NCBI GenBank assembly: GCA_036785705.1
Contig: JAWUZG010000084.1
Span: 10,243,501-10,307,500, forward strand
Origin: Acanthornis magna
Lineage: Eukaryota > Chordata > Aves > Passeriformes > Acanthizidae
Length of the DNA: 64,000 nt
Reading direction: 5' to 3'
Positions within the stretch are counted from its first letter, which is position 1. Each line of letters starts with the position of its first letter. Positions 1 through 14,097 of this stretch are shown piece by piece. A program made the position numbers and the translations under genes. The notes under the pieces were generated by a model that saw nothing but the letters and a program-made list of their open reading frames with translations, had not been told where the DNA came from and searched no databases.

Positions 1-2887
1 AGCATGACTGCGCCAATTCGGATCAGTCAAAAGAGCATCAGGAAATAAAAGACACCTTTTCCTGGCAGAAGAAAAGCAAGAAACCAAAACCAGCCCGTTG
101 GGCGATGGTGCTGAATCACTACAAATATATTTATCTAGCCCCTGCTGGTGTAGGTTCCTGCTGGACCAACCCTTGCTCCTAATTCAGCTGGGGAGGCTTG
201 TTTCAAGCCTGTGGTGCTGGCCAGGTCAGGCCAGCAGAATCTGAAGCTCTGTTAAATAAAACTCAAAATGAGAAAACAACAACAAAGGCAAGAACAAAAA
301 CCCAAACCCACAAAAAAAACAAGGAAGAAAAAAGCAAATGCCATCGGGTAAGTGGCAGTTCTGCCTGCCTGAGAATGCAGAGTGGCTGGTCTGTCCCGAA
401 CACTAATCTCTATGTCTTGTCTCTTGCTCCAGCCCCTCTCCCACACATTCCAGGCAGAGTGCACTGAAAGATGTGACTGAAGCAGCTGCTCTCCTCCGGG
501 GAGTCAAGCATTTTGCCACGTCTGAAAGTCTCTAGCACTTTCTTTACTGTGATTGTAAAGGTCGCCACATTCAGTACAGCCACTTGTTCTGGGATCTTTT
601 CTTAACACATTTTTATGCTGACTTTACTATTTTAATTCTTTGTTTGGAATGTATTTTTTTTTCTCATTTCTTCTGTGTATAACAGCAATTAAAAATATTA
701 ATTTACAGTGTATTTTTACTGTGCAGATACAATGTCTCCTTGCTCATTTTCTGTTTCTGTCACTGTTTCAGCATGGAATATGAGGCCCCTCTGTGGTGGG
801 CAGTTTTGTGCCACTGTTAGATCCTCCAGCATAATTTGTGCTGGAGCTGGTCAGTGCCCCACAGAACCTGATTGTCACAGTCAGCCACAGCATTCCTACC
901 CGGGGAACTCTGAAAAACAACCACATGCACCCCACAGAGTACATCCAACACAAATCAACCAGGCACCTGGCTGCTGTTACACCACATCCTGGGTGCCCTG
1001 GGAGGCCAATCTCTGGAGCAAGCTTGCCCCTTGCTGCTCCAGCCAGTCCCACATACAATGGCCATTTGTCCACACTTCCAGGGAGAAGGCAGCTTGCTGC
1101 ACAGGGGTGTTCCAGGAAGACTGCTCACTGCCAGGGAGTCCCAGACAAATGGCCAAATCTTTCTCTCCCTTCACCCCAGAAAAAGTTTCCAGGAGGGAAA
1201 AAAAATTAGGGTAGTCTGCACATTTTCCTCTGGTTGGGGATCTGATGCCAGATTCTTCAGCTGTTTGATGCAGTGGCACAGATATTTTGTTTCATTAATC
1301 CTGCACCAGGCCATCTGTCACCATTGGAACAGGTTTCAAGGATTTATAGCATAGAAACAGTGTGTGTAAGTGCTTCTAGTCAGTTAAATGGATCTGCTTG
1401 CAGGCTTAATGGAGACTCCTTCATATGCCCCTTCTGAAGTGGAATGGTTCTTGATGCAAGAATTAATCAGTACCAGGCGGAAATACAACCAGATCTTTTC
1501 AAGGCAACCTAAAGGGGTTAACAGCAGGCAAAAGCAAGTGATTCTCTCATCTTGCTTTTATTTGGTCTTTTACAATTCCTTTCAAAAACTTAGAGGACTG
1601 CTGGGAGGAGCATCCTGTTTCCTTATACCTCCTTCCTAGCTCCCGATGGAACAAAAGTGACACAACATTCTCAGACTGAGTGTGTCTGAGTGGCTGGCCA
1701 CTGCTATATTTTTATTCCACGACTGGCTCCTGGAAGATTTCAGTCTAAATTAAAAGAACCAGCATCATTGTATGTACATTTGTATCGATCTGCCTGTCAG
1801 TCTGTTCAGGGTTCTGATACTCTCTAATCCCTTACCTGTCTTGGCCACCAGCAGTGAAGTTCCTGCACCTTCTGTGGCCAGCTCTTTCACAGTATGATTC
1901 CCTCATCTGCAAAGCTCTGTTTACTTTCTTGGTATTGTGAGGATTTAAGTATTTCAGTTTGATGGCTCACTCTGTGTTTATATACAATGTAACCTAAGGA
2001 AGCCTAAAATACAATTGAGCTCCTGCTGGGTTATCTGGAGATAAGGAGGCAGAATCCAAGTCTCCTCTTGAACTCAGAAGCAGATTCTCTTCATTCTTTG
2101 GCTCCTTTTATTACCATTAAGATACATTAGCAGAGAGTATTAGAAATATCACCTTTAACATGCACCTTACTGTCCAAAATCAGAGAGAAGGAAGATGGAA
2201 ACATCAGAAGTGTCCCTGCTGAACAGAAGCCCCACTCTACCACCTGGTCTAACTGACCTTCACAGAAGCCAAGGGCAGCTGCATTTTGAGCCACGTGAAG
2301 ACAAACGACACAGCCACAACAATGCTGCTTTGCATGCCAGACCAGGCACAGCTAGTTCCGCTAATTATATCTTGTGTTTCGACTTCTGCAAACTTCCTGT
2401 CCCTGTGTCCATCTTTTTCTTAAGGAAAAGGAGTAAGTGCCATAATTAGTGCAGTCAACCTTGTGTTTTGAGTGCAAGTCTCACAAAGTTATGGATAAAA
2501 AGCTTTATAAAATTTTTAAAGCTTTTAAAGCTCTATAAGGCTTTCCACTGTATAAAGGAAAAAGTTGTCTGGTTGCAGTTTTCATAGGAAGTGACAGTTC
2601 AAATTTAGGGAGTTCTCATTTTCACTCCCATTTCCTCTTGTTCGGTTTAGCACTGTTCTCAATAATTCACTTTGGGTCTAATAGTCATTGTGTTCTCTGC
2701 AGCCTGCCCACTTCCAGCCTAAGGAAAATTACATTCACCCCTTCTCAGCTGCTGTGTTTCATTGACATGATGCAATTCCCTATTCGTTTTTGCAAATATT
2801 AAGAAAAGGGCTAAAGCTGGAAAACATGGAAAAGCAGAAGAGCGCAATTGTCCTTCCTTAAAGAAGAGAAATAGAAGAGCACATAAG
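1..2887. other. Intergenic, no gene recognised
   Basis: Several open frames of 80-170 codons exist on both strands (the longest at 708-1214, plus) but none shows domain motifs, splice context or conserved-looking composition. No repeat was recognised. Confidence 0.6.
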
Positions 2888-3420
2888 TATTGGGTTTGCG
2901 TGGCAAGGCCTTGGTGGCAGAGGAGGAGTTCAGGGGTGGCTTCAGTGAGAAGCTGCTCGAAGCTTCCCAAGGTCCAAGTATGCCTCTGTGCCAACACTTT
3001 TAAGAAGGGGAAAAGAACTGCAACAGCAATTGCAGCCAAAGAGAGGAGTGAGAATATGTGAGAGCAGAGGAAGGAGGGGCATAGCCAAGGTGTGATGAAC
3101 TGACCACTGTACCAGTGGGGGAAGGAGGTAAAGAATTCTGGAGTAAAGTTAAGCCCAGGCAGAAGGGAGGAGTAGGAGAAAGATGTTTTAAGATTTGCGT
3201 TTTTATTTTTCCTTACCCTACTCTAATTTGATTGGTTATAAATGAAATTTCCCAAGTTGAGTGTCTTTTGCCTGTGATGGTAATTGGTGAGTGATCTCCC
3301 TGTCCTTACCTTACTTCATAAACCTTCTGTTAAATTTTCTCTCTCCTGTCCAGCTGTGGAGGGTAGTGATAAAGTGGCTTTGGTCTGCACCAGGTGTCCA
3401 GCTAGGGTAAGCCCACCCCA
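2888..3420 (+). mobile_element. ERVL-type avian LTR (solo)
   Basis: The segment starts tattgggtttgcgtgg and runs through ggtggcttcagtgagaagct, tttaagaagg, gagtgagaatatgtgag and attggtgagtgatctccctg to gcccacccca. The order and wording match a widespread ERVL-like LTR of Neoaves (5' TG and 3' CA slightly decayed). It is about 0.53 kb with no internal retroviral genes on either side, so it is a solo LTR. I see no clean target-site duplication. The family assignment is from memory. Confidence 0.7.
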
Positions 3421-5530
3421 ATATATTAAGAGGAATTGAGACTGAGGTTTTGTTCCTATGGAATCATCACAGAAATAAGCTACCCCTGCACAGCTATTCA
3501 GATCAGCAATTTTGCTCAGTCCTTAGATCATTCCTTACTCCCTTCCCCTAGGACAGCCTGTCACCAGGTAAGGACCATTGAAAGTCTCTAAAAAATGTCC
3601 CTAAAGAAAATCTTTCAAGTCCTGTTCTGAAGGGGCTCCTGGCAGTGCTTCCTTTCACACAAGGCACAATGCACTTCAGCCTGCAGTGTCTGACTCCAGG
3701 CAGTAACTACCCCTCTTCCAGAATTAAAACCAGCAAGAATATAAGTCCTAAAAAAATAAAAACAAACCTGCAGATAAGCTCAATTCAACATGAATGCCTT
3801 ATCTGCTAAAGTTGGTTTTACAATCTTTTATTCTAACTTCTGCTTTCCCACCTCACTCAGCTGCAAACAGCTGGCAGCAGGGAAACCCTACCCACAAACT
3901 GCCCAGGTCAAGGTAAGGAGGAGCCCCAGGAGCTCTCAGACACAGGCTTCCATTGAGGAATCTGGGTATAAATCAGCACCTCACCCATACAGTGCTTTTG
4001 CAAGCCTCATTCCTCAGCCATGTCTGCTGTAAACAGGCTGCTTTAAATAACTTTGAAGAGGTGTGTTGTTCCTGTAACAGTGCTCACCTCAACAATCTCT
4101 GTGTGGGAAGGCAGAAGGTAAGTGCTACCCAGCAATCAGACCTCCGAGGGGATAGAGAGCTGTTCTTGTGCCCCTTAGGCCTGCCTGGCTTCCCTGACCT
4201 GGGTGAGCAGTGCTGTCAGAATTCCTTGCGTCAGCCTGGCTGCCAGCCAGAGAAGGCTCCCACTGGTTTTAGGGACAAGGAAACTGTAGTCCAGCTGTGG
4301 CTTCAGGGAGGAGTGTCTCAGGGTGCATGGGAAGTGGGACACACAGTAACAACAGGAACAACGGTAACAACAGGAATTATTAGAAAAATGGTAAAGAATT
4401 GCTTTCAGTTTTTTCAGGTGGGCAGTCTTCAGTGAAGAAGTCTTGCACGTATTGTCCACACAAAGATCAGTTTGAAAATCAGAGCAGGAAAGCCAATGTG
4501 TGCATCCTTTGCCTCTGCTGACCCCCTATGAGCTACTTCCACATTAGCAGAGAAAACCAAATGCTGGGTGGGGTGTGTTTGTGTGCTCATCAGTTGTCAA
4601 CAGGCTGTCCAGAAGTAATGATCTCAGACAAAAATAACCTTGAAAAATCTTTCCAAATATAGTCCTCATTATTGGTGCTGTATCAGTTTCGTTTCAAGCT
4701 GTGCCTGGCACTCTCTCTCTCTTGTCCCCTTAAAGAGGACACTAACAGGTCTGTGCCACCAGGGCCTGTCTCTAAAAAGTGTTAGTAAAACCTCACCCTA
4801 CGCACCTGGAAGTGTCCATGCTCACACTGCCAATTTCAGCCAGATGGAACCATGCTCTGTGTTACAATCCAATTTAAAGCTTCATGGCGTGGGAGGTTTA
4901 ACAAAACAGGGAAAGAAAGAAGGGGGAGATGAAAGATCTGATTTTCTTCCTTTTTATATCTTGGAAACTTTACTAGCTGTCACACAATGTTGGCAAAATC
5001 CTGCCATTTTACAAAGGAAGAAAACAGATGTACCCAGTGCAGTGTCTATGCAAAAAAAGCACAAAGCTATTGTCAGAGTGCATCTGTGGATTGCTTGGAA
5101 GTGCTAAGTATGCCATGAATGCAGGGCAAGCCTGGTTAGAGACTGAGAAATGGCCACGTTTGCTTTTGACCCATGTAGAGATTTCATGAGGCCTGCTGGC
5201 CAAAATAAGCCATTTTAAGGGATGCAATACTGCCTTAAAGCAACTGAAGACAAATCTCAATTACTTTGATGGAAATCAAAGTCAGAGTTAGGCTGTTTTC
5301 TTGGATATGAAGGTAAGTTCTTACAATGTGGCCCTTACAGCTCCAGCACCTACAGACTGAGCAATCTCTTCCTCTGTGGACAGGGGCGAGAGCCACAAAC
5401 TGTCCCAGAGGAGTGTGATCCACAGTGCCAGTCCCAGCAAGTGCACCTGCCCTGGAAAATAGTATGGTGTGAACTACACTTAGACATGTAATCTAGGGTT
5501 ACTCAGCCTGGAGGCAATCAGCCCCAACAA
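3421..5530. other. Intergenic, no gene recognised
   Basis: Open frames at 3953-4435 and 4640-5107 (plus) lack any recognisable protein features. Nothing else was seen. Confidence 0.55.
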
Positions 5531-5531
5531 A

Positions 5532-5908
5532 TCACAGTGCCAGCAAATCTGACCTACCACAGATGATCAGCTTGCATCTGCAAGTTGTAGGGATTGTAAG
5601 CAGGCAGGTGCATCTTTTTGAGGTGAGCAACAATTTAGGCTTGGACGTGATGCTAAGGTTGCCTGTGAACTGGGGTCGCTGGTGGTGGGTGTTGCTGAAG
5701 AAAGCACAGCTCAGGACACAGCTGTTGTTGTGACTCATGCTGTGGTTCCTCCATGGGGCCATGAAGCAGGAAGCACAGGCCTTCCTGGGATACTCCATCT
5801 TGAAGTCAAAATGCTGCTGAGGACAATCACTGTGGGCTGCTTCCCACTGCACATGCAAACATACAAACACAGGGCCAGCACCACGAACACAGAGAGGCTT
5901 CTCCTCAT
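5532..5908 (-). other. Frame-broken reading frame for a possible secreted Cys-rich peptide
   Basis: An ATG at 5908 opens MRRSLSVFVVLALCLYVCMC, a good signal-peptide shape: basic start, hydrophobic core, Cys/Ser end. That frame stops at 5735. Directly after the signal, the overlapping frame (stop near 5532) reads HSDCPQQHFDFKMEYPRKAC then ASCFMAPW..., with several Cys (C-x13-C-x2-C spacing). A one-base change would join the two. I do not recognise the protein. It may be a degraded gene or chance. Confidence 0.2.
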
Positions 5909-6089
5909 GAGTACTAATCTTAAAGAGCTTGGGTATGACATTTCATGACCTGGGCCTTACTTCCCATCAGGGAAAACCCAGGGAGTAGGAAAAATGAACA
6001 ATACACCACATTTCTCTTGGCATCTGACCAGCATACCTATCTCAACATGCAAACAAATACAAACTGAAAAGCAAGAGGGGAAGGAATCA

Positions 6090-6290
6090 GAAATCTCATT
6101 CTCCCATTAATCTGCTATGCAACCCTAAGCAAGCAATTAATTTCTTTGTTTCTTGGTCTGTAACTAAGGTGTCAGACTTTTGCTCCACAGGGATATATTG
6201 ATGCCTTCTCACACTAATGCCATTAAATTGTAAAGCGCTTTTGGATATTTGGCTCCCAAAGCACTTTAGAAACGCATGATTAAATTACAC
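6090..6290 (+). repeat. MIR-like SINE remnant
   Basis: The run 'ctatgcaaccctaagcaagcaa', then 'tttctttgtttcttggtctgtaa' and 'attgtaaagcgcttttggat' follows the MIR 3' half pattern: gacc.tgggcaag, cctcagtttcc.catctgtaa, gtaaagcgctt. It is strongly diverged, as expected for an ancient amniote element. Confidence 0.5.
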
Positions 6291-7719
6291 CCAATTATAA
6301 AGCAAAGCAGGTGATCTTGTAAAGAAAAGGATATTGCTCTGCTGGTGCTGCTCTGAGGCATTAATAGTCTACAGAATGCTTGGGGGAAATCAAGGGGACC
6401 TGCATGTACAGTTTAAATTCCAGTGTCCGCTGCAAAACATTCATTTTCAGCCTTTATATAAACACAGTTCTTGAAGTATTTAATACTGCGTTTTGTATTG
6501 ACATGGGATCCCATCAGGTAAATCCCCTGGATTCTAAATGTAGCACTGTATGGCAAAATTCTTTCATGAGACCTCATTCTCAGAAAAGAGAATCTTCATT
6601 CTTCTTCTTCTTCATTCATTCATCTATCTCTTCGTTCTCCTTCAGAGTTTTTCTACCATCTCTAAGGTTTATGCAAATAAATCTTGTGACTTGCCATTTA
6701 TAATGAAGAATAGGAAATCAGTTCACATCTGTGTCCTGCTGGTCCTGCCTGAAGATAGGTAGGCTATTATCAAAGGAATGTTCAGGGAATGTAGTGCAAG
6801 GCACAGCCAACCTAATTTTCCTCCATTGACTACTCTTTTACGCTTGCCTACACTCACTGAAGTTACAGAAGTAATTTCAGACTCTGTAAAATTCAGGCCT
6901 AGAGCAGTTCCACACAAGAACACAGCTACATCCACGTAACTGAAAGTGCTCTTTCTCAGCTGCACACGTAGCCAAAGAAACATACCTATGGTCTAATCGA
7001 TCAGGAAAGGCTGATTGGTAAATACAAATACACCATTTGACACCTCATTAACTCCTTTTAGTGTAGCACTCATTCTGTCAATTTAATGTGTTTCCCATTA
7101 CTCTTAACAGGATTAGAAGACTCATAGCAGCACATGAATAGGCTTCAGAAGAAATATATGCCTAATCTAGTAATATGTATTAAGATATAATTCCTTTTAT
7201 ATTGCTATACTGTTTATTATACCAGGCATAGGCCAAGCAAAAAAATTTGTCTTTGATCTCACAGTTTAGAGTCACTGCATTCTGCAATTCCCCAGACTGG
7301 GCAGAGGGATCACTTACCATTTGACTTGATGAGCTGGGCCATGTTCTGTTATGTTTGGGAGCACTACTGATTAGACATCCATGTTATGATTAGGCATGTG
7401 TAGGGAGCAACTGAACAAAGGAGAAGGCATTTACCTGACAGGATGACCTCTAAATGTTTAATTTAATGTGGTTTCAGGGACTTTTGATCCAGAAAGACTG
7501 TCACATAGTCTCCTATGTGTCACAGATTTCTTTGCTTTTCATTTAGGGAACAAATCCCAGTCAGACTGAAAATGTGCTACAAGACAAATGACTTGTAACA
7601 CAAATCTTCTGTTATGTCAAGACATGATAGTATCACCCTCCCTGCACACGGATGGCCCTGAATTTTAATTTAAACAGCATCTGTGTAAACTGCTATGTAA
7701 TGGGCTACATACACTTGTA

Positions 7720-7900
7720 GTAAAATGAAGCCTGGCCCTGAAAGACTGACAACAAATGGAAGGGATAGGACAGGAGGTATTCTTGTATCTAATCTCCAGG
7801 TAGGCACCTGAGGTGCAAAGCAGATTAGTGACATACCCAAGGCCACACAGGGAGCCTGAGCTTAACCCCAAGTCTTGTGCTTACCTCAGTGTTTGGAGAT
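7720..7900 (+). repeat. MIR-like SINE remnant
   Basis: 'gaggtgcaaagcagattag', 'tgacatacccaaggccacac' and 'agggagcctgagcttaaccc' match the MIR core (gaggcacagag..taagtgacttgcccaaggtcacacag...). Boundaries are approximate. Confidence 0.6.
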
Positions 7901-8100
7901 GTTCCATTGCTCCTGTGAATCCAGAGGGTCAGTGTCCCCACTGCCATTGCAGACAATGACTCAGAAGAAGTATTTCCTCCCTGGGAGCAGGCCTGTGACA
8001 GTGTTTTTATTGCTGTTGACCTTCTCTGTGCCTGTGAATCACATGTCAGTACTGACATCACATTGCAGGACACCATAAGTCTCCTAGTTGTCTTCTGCAT

Positions 8101-11100
8101 CTGAGCTGTGTTTTAGGGTCACAGTGTTTGGGACTTCTTCAACCAGCTGCAGATTACTGGGTAGTCAGGGAAAGCTAAGAACTAATGAGCCCATCTAAGT
8201 ATTAGTTTATTTTGTTTGGCTTCCTCCCTCTGTCCTTTTCCAGATCAAAAATGTTTCACTTCCAAAGTCACTGTATATCTAGGAAAGTACTTTTTTCCTT
8301 TATTTCTTCCACCCTGAGCAATCCAAGGGCCAATTTGTCCTGTGTAATTACCTTCTGATGAAAAAATAAGGCTGTTAGTTTTGGAAAGCATTCTCTGAAA
8401 GGATGACAAGTGCAAAATACACTGCATAGGTCTGTAACCTCAGCAGATCATTACAGTAATAGGAGTCTCTCTAAGGAGCCAAGCCAGCCTGCCTGCACTT
8501 GGCTGGCACAGACCCACTGGCAATGGAAATGATGTCACCAGACTGCTGAGGGGACAGACACTGTTGTGTCAGTGCTGTTAAGGGGATTTGCCTGTTCAAA
8601 TAATGGCATGAAAAACAAGGTAGCATTGGGAATGTCTGGAGCAACAACTGCATGACCCTTTCCCTCCACATTGGACAGAATAAACAGAGCCCCAGCAGTA
8701 CTATCCTTTTTCTTTGGCTCTGAGCCGTGTTGCTTCCAGGCTTGGCTCAGCTAACATGAAGGAGGGAGTTGGGAAACACAATGACAAGTAGGAAAGTCCT
8801 TTCTGACCAAGGAGTCTTTTTCCTCTCGAGTGGAAACATTTTGGATCGCTCCTGTGGCCTTTTTTGGATAAATGGTTCTATCATTGGAAGCATTTGTTTT
8901 TTTTTTAAGAAAAATCCCCTGACCTTCCTAATCCTAGTATTGATGCAGAAATTGTGTGTAATTTCCACCAGCAGAAGTGTCCCCTCCTGTCAGTACCCCA
9001 AGGTGATGGAGGTGCTCAAGTTTTCTCTACACTGTACCTGCAGCTTGCATGTTAACGTTGCAAAAGATGTCCCTGCAATTCTTCTTGAGGATAATCTGGT
9101 AGAGGTCAGAAACAAATCACTTGGTGCTGTGGATCAGGATTGGGAATGGTTCTCGTTCTCCCTCTTTTTGCCACACCACTGCTGGTGGTGGGGAGCACTG
9201 GCCAAGACAACTGCAACTATAAAATTCTGCTTCCTGGCTTGGGCAGCAAAAGAAACAAATCCCCTCTTTGGGCACAACAGGGATCTCTGGGGCCACAGGA
9301 GCTACTTGTAGCTACTTGGTTACAGAATCAGCCCAATAGAAAAACATTTCAAGGACACCAGCCACGGAGATTTCTTCAATCTGCAAAGGGAAGGGCAGGC
9401 TTTGTTCCCAGCAGAGTGCACACAGCTGGCATGGCCTGGGAGATTCCACATAACCTTATGCTGCAGTTCATTAGTTTGATCATCTTGAAAGCTGAGGGGA
9501 AACATCTGGTGTGATACAGATCAACTTGTACAATTTAAACTGAGAGGTACCTTTGTACAGTGGGGCTCATTCTGCAAGGTCCTGTGGAGCCTGAGTTCAT
9601 GTAGTAGTCTAGGCTTAAAAAGAAAAAGGAAAGCACATAAATTGCTGTTAGCATCTACAGAAATGAGCTCAATATCCATGTCAATATAAATTGTACCTCT
9701 GACAGGACAGTGTTGTGACCTCAAGCATTGTCTTTACAACCCTAGGTCACTCAAGGTTTAATCAAGAATGATTTCTCTTCACCTAACATGAACTGTAGTT
9801 GCATGCTTGAAAAATTCTGCTTCTCACAGTGACTCACAGAGCTTCCCCAATGTTTTATGGTTTTTTGAGCACTGATGCTCCCCCTGTGAAGGGCTGGGTT
9901 GTGCAGCTGACAAACTTGTGTACACAGAAGTCCCTCTACCACCACAGGGAGGCCATAAAAAAGGCTTGCCATAAAAACAGTGAGCTGTTATGCAGGACTT
10001 CGTGAACCTGAAGCTCTGCATGAGTTTTCTCCAATAGTCAACTTTTAAACCAAAGTGACAGCTTGTGATAAAGGCCAAAGGATGACTCCAGGCTCCAAAA
10101 CCCTGCAGCTGTATTTCATCAGATGCCCAGGAAAGCACTAATTGTAGGATTTCTGCTCTGACACAACACAACACAGAATCTCACAGAAAAGATGTGCAAA
10201 TGCATGCTGCTGTCCCTGCACAAACCACCATGTGGCTCTTCAGTCTTATAGTCAGATCAAACCTGGGTGGGTGGGAATAAGAGGAAAACAAACAGAGAGA
10301 GAAAAATGAAAAAATTAACAGAGTGAGAGATTGCACAGAAAAGTACAGCCATTCTTCAGCCTGTTGAGTCACATCAGAGACTGGAAGAAGAAACCTTCAG
10401 ACTGTTTCAGCAGAAGGCAGTAGTTGAAGGGTTGCAATGTTGCCAGCTCTTCTCCTAATAGCTGTGCAACCACAGGAGAAATATCAAGGCAATCAACTGC
10501 TTATTGATGAGCAGCTATTCAGGACAGGTGAGATGGGTGGAACAGGAATATTTAAAGATAATGTTAAAAAAGTACTGAAAAAGGTGTTTTTTACATGTAA
10601 TACATGAATGAGAACAAAGGAAAGGAAAAGACAGCTTTAATGCCTCATTTGATGATTTTACTGTCCAAATTCTGCCACAAGCAGTTTTGTAAAATGTCTG
10701 TTTCTTATAGAACTTCTCATACTCTTCAGCACAGTACTGCATGTTGCCATGCCACACCAGAGAAGTTTGTCTGGAGCCTACAGTCTCTCTGGGATTTTTT
10801 TGGCGTTTCTTTATTTGAAGATAAAGTAACAAAGCCATACAGCAGGGATGGGTTGTGTAATTCCAAAGTGGAGACTGAGCAAAAAAATAACCATTTTTCA
10901 CATTGGTCACCTGGATGTTGCCTTCTGAGATTTCCTCAGTCAAACCTGAATGTCCTTCTGCTCTATAGGAATAGGTGGTGTATAACATGACTCATGAATC
11001 ATCTTTTCCTGCTGGACTTAACTGCTGCTGAGAACAGTCAGCGCCGTGCTTTGTCACCTGGGAGTATCTTAGACAAAAAGCCTGAATTTTCTAATTAATA

Positions 11101-14097
11101 ATTAAGCAAACAAGTTCTAAACAATAAAGATTTAAATGCTTTGCTACTTTAATTAGTAAGCTATCTGGGAATTTCATGGCAGGTCATTCTCATGCAAAAC
11201 TTCATTCTCAAGAAATAATTAGTGTACTTGAAGCATGATTTCTGCTAATGTTACTTTAGGTACCAGAATGCTGACTGCTCATCCCATTCACACTGAGGGC
11301 CTGAAAGGGTTATAATCCTGTCTCAATAACACCACATATTTACAGCAAATGGCTGTTTCAAACATGATGGTTTGTTTACTGTAGCATCAACTGTCCTAAT
11401 CCATAATCAGACTACTGAATCCATGTCAGGAATCAGAGAATCTTCCAACAGTGATGTCTGTAACCATGTGTGAGGTGTGATGTGAGAAGGCATATGGTGG
11501 AAAAAAACAACCATTACACCATTAGACCTGACACACTCATTCAGGGGACAGCTTAGCAAGAAGGATGGCAGAATGATTTAAATTTGGCTCAAGGATTGCA
11601 CAGCTTTGTGCTGCTCTCCATCTCCTCTCAGAACCTCTGAAAACTGAACAAAAACCAGCAGAGCTATGATGATAAATGCTTTTTTGTGCAAGATGAATTT
11701 GATAAAACTTTACAAAATGTGATATATGTTAAAAACAAAAGGAAGTAACAGCTGATAGATAGGAGTTCCAGCTAGATGGATGCTGCAGGTCTTACCTGAA
11801 GGTGGCATTGCTAGAATTCCTTCCTGTAACAGACCGCTACTCCAATACCAGCTTCCTTCACGGCTTGGGTTCAGAAGAAGTATTTGTCTGTCCTGCAAGC
11901 TTCCCACACTTTAAGTTGTACTAGGGATAGGGATCTTGGTGCATTTTGTCCACTTCTTGGTGTTCTCAGCTCATGTCTCTAGTGTGTATCCTGACAGCAC
12001 ATCTCCCTGGTCTGGTTCATGCCAGGCTAAGCCAAGGCTGGAGTTGAAAAATCCACCATCTTCAGCAGTCCTGAAGACTCTGTGATAGCAGGAGAGTCCA
12101 CAGCTTGCAGATGTGAACACAGAGCTGGTCACATTTCAAGATGCCGAACCTGCTGGGTTTTGGGGTAAAAAGAGCCTTAATAAACACAGAGCAAATTCTG
12201 TCCAGCAAAGCAATGCAATTCCTAACACGGCACATAATGGAGACCCTGTTTCAAGGTTGGCCATTTAAGAAAAAAACTCACGGCAGCTGGCACAGAATCT
12301 TCTGGGAATCTGCTATGAGCACTGCCCACCACTCATTTTTTCCACATGTGTTTGGGAGAGGTGTTTAGCATTAAAGGTTTGATTCTGTCTCTTCCTGGCT
12401 GGCTAGTGAGCTCTGCAGTACATTTCCTATAACCTGTTTTCTGTGACTTTGAGTCCCTCGTGTCTCTTCTTGTTTAACAAATCCCTCTTAGAGTCCTGTG
12501 GAAAGTAGTCAGGTGCTATCTGGACTGGGATTAGGGAATGTGCTTACTGACTTGTAAGATCCTATTAAGGTTCTTCAAGTTTATTTGCCAAAGATTACTA
12601 TTAATTAGGGATACTGTAATTTTAAAAAATACCGATCTTGCCTTTTGTTCTTTAGCCCACCTTGCAGCAGCCTCCATAATACATGAGAAGAGCAAAAGAT
12701 GAACTGTTTAAAAAAAGCCGTATGTTTTAAATCAAATTAATCAGGAGTTGTGTACCTAAATGCAAGTCCTGCTCTGAAATTCTCAGCTAAAATGCAATAA
12801 CCTTCCCCCTGGCACCAAAAAAGTCAGCCAGTGCAGCATGCCATAACAAACTTGATGCTAATGGCTTTTATACAGGACTCTCAGATGAACACAGGGGTCA
12901 TAAGGAATATGGTACATATGGACAGACGGTATTCTCCTCTCCTAAACCTAATGTGGGATAATGCAAGTTTTCAAATAGCAGAAGAGTCATAGCTCCAGGC
13001 TTTAAATTGCTTTTGTGTTGTCTTCTGATGTAAAGGAGCCTGAATGCTTTCCCATCTGAGTAACTATTTAACCTCAAGGCTTTCATCTACTACACATAAT
13101 TCTCTGGTTCTTTAGCTATACTGGCTTCCACACTTGGCCAGTTTTTTTTTCTGAATTATGTGGAGCTACTAAGGCCCACTTAAGTATCTATTACAGGATT
13201 CCATCAATAGTTTAGGCTATTTATTGATGCCATCTGAGAGTCTTTAGTTTGTAAAATGCTTTAGTCATATAGAGAAAGAATTCTCTGTAACTGGCACAAA
13301 ATGAAATCTGCCCATTTCAGCATTTCTGAGGCTACAGTAATCCTTTGGAGTTTGCCTGTGATATTGATCAGTTCAGAACTAGGCACAGATTCTTAACTAC
13401 TAAAACTCCAGTATTAAAATAAAAGAATGTAAACAACTTTCATGAATCCTACAAGAGTTTTCCCTTCTTTTAAAGATTGATGGGGGACTGGTGAGCATAG
13501 TAACACGTGTGACAAGTTATATTCTTTGTCACACATTAGGGCCTTTGACAACCTATATGCGAACCTTAAGTACTAAAACTACCCACACCTCAGAACACCT
13601 TCATCACGTTGATCTCTGCTCTTTACAGATACTCAGTTCCCCCCAGCTGGGAATCTCTGTGTCCTTGTTTTAATAGACACACTTCTAAGGTAAATAATAC
13701 CACAATTTCTGGCACTTACACTATAATTACATTTATAGCCAACAGTATTAAAACAGTATTAAAGCCTTCCCTAATCTTTAGTAGAGCTATTAATATGACA
13801 GAGTGCATTACATCAAGCTCACATTCCCTCAGACTTCATTCATAAATACATGGCTCTGGACATTGCATACATATTTAGGAAAACTAGACATTAAACAGTG
13901 GAAGAAACATATGAATGGGAGCCTTTGCAATGAGAGGTCTAGGGAATTCTGGGGAGCCCAGAGTCTGCACAGCTATCACATGGAACTCTCTCTGCATCCT
14001 CTAGAAAACCATCCACTTGGAATCTGGAACCTAGAGACACATGTGCTGTAAGTACACAACTCTCTCTAATTCCTCAAAAAGGATTCCCAAGGGATCA
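8101..14097. other. Intergenic, no gene recognised
   Basis: About 6 kb without recognisable exons, CR1 or LTR sequence. Overlapping open frames around 8.8-9.5 kb and 10.5-11 kb are not protein-like. Confidence 0.5.

Noticed and set aside
708..1214. 168-codon open frame on the plus strand
   Set aside because: No signal, domain or compositional evidence; antisense and alternate frames are also open, as expected for a GC-richer intergenic patch.
6595..6625. TTC/ATTC short tandem repeat
   Set aside because: Only a few units; ordinary microsatellite noise.
11720..11900. Splice-like segment SREGSWYWSSGLLQEGILAMPP followed by gtaaga (minus)
   Set aside because: A donor-like match alone; the translation fits no Ig/FN3 pattern and no acceptor is convincing.
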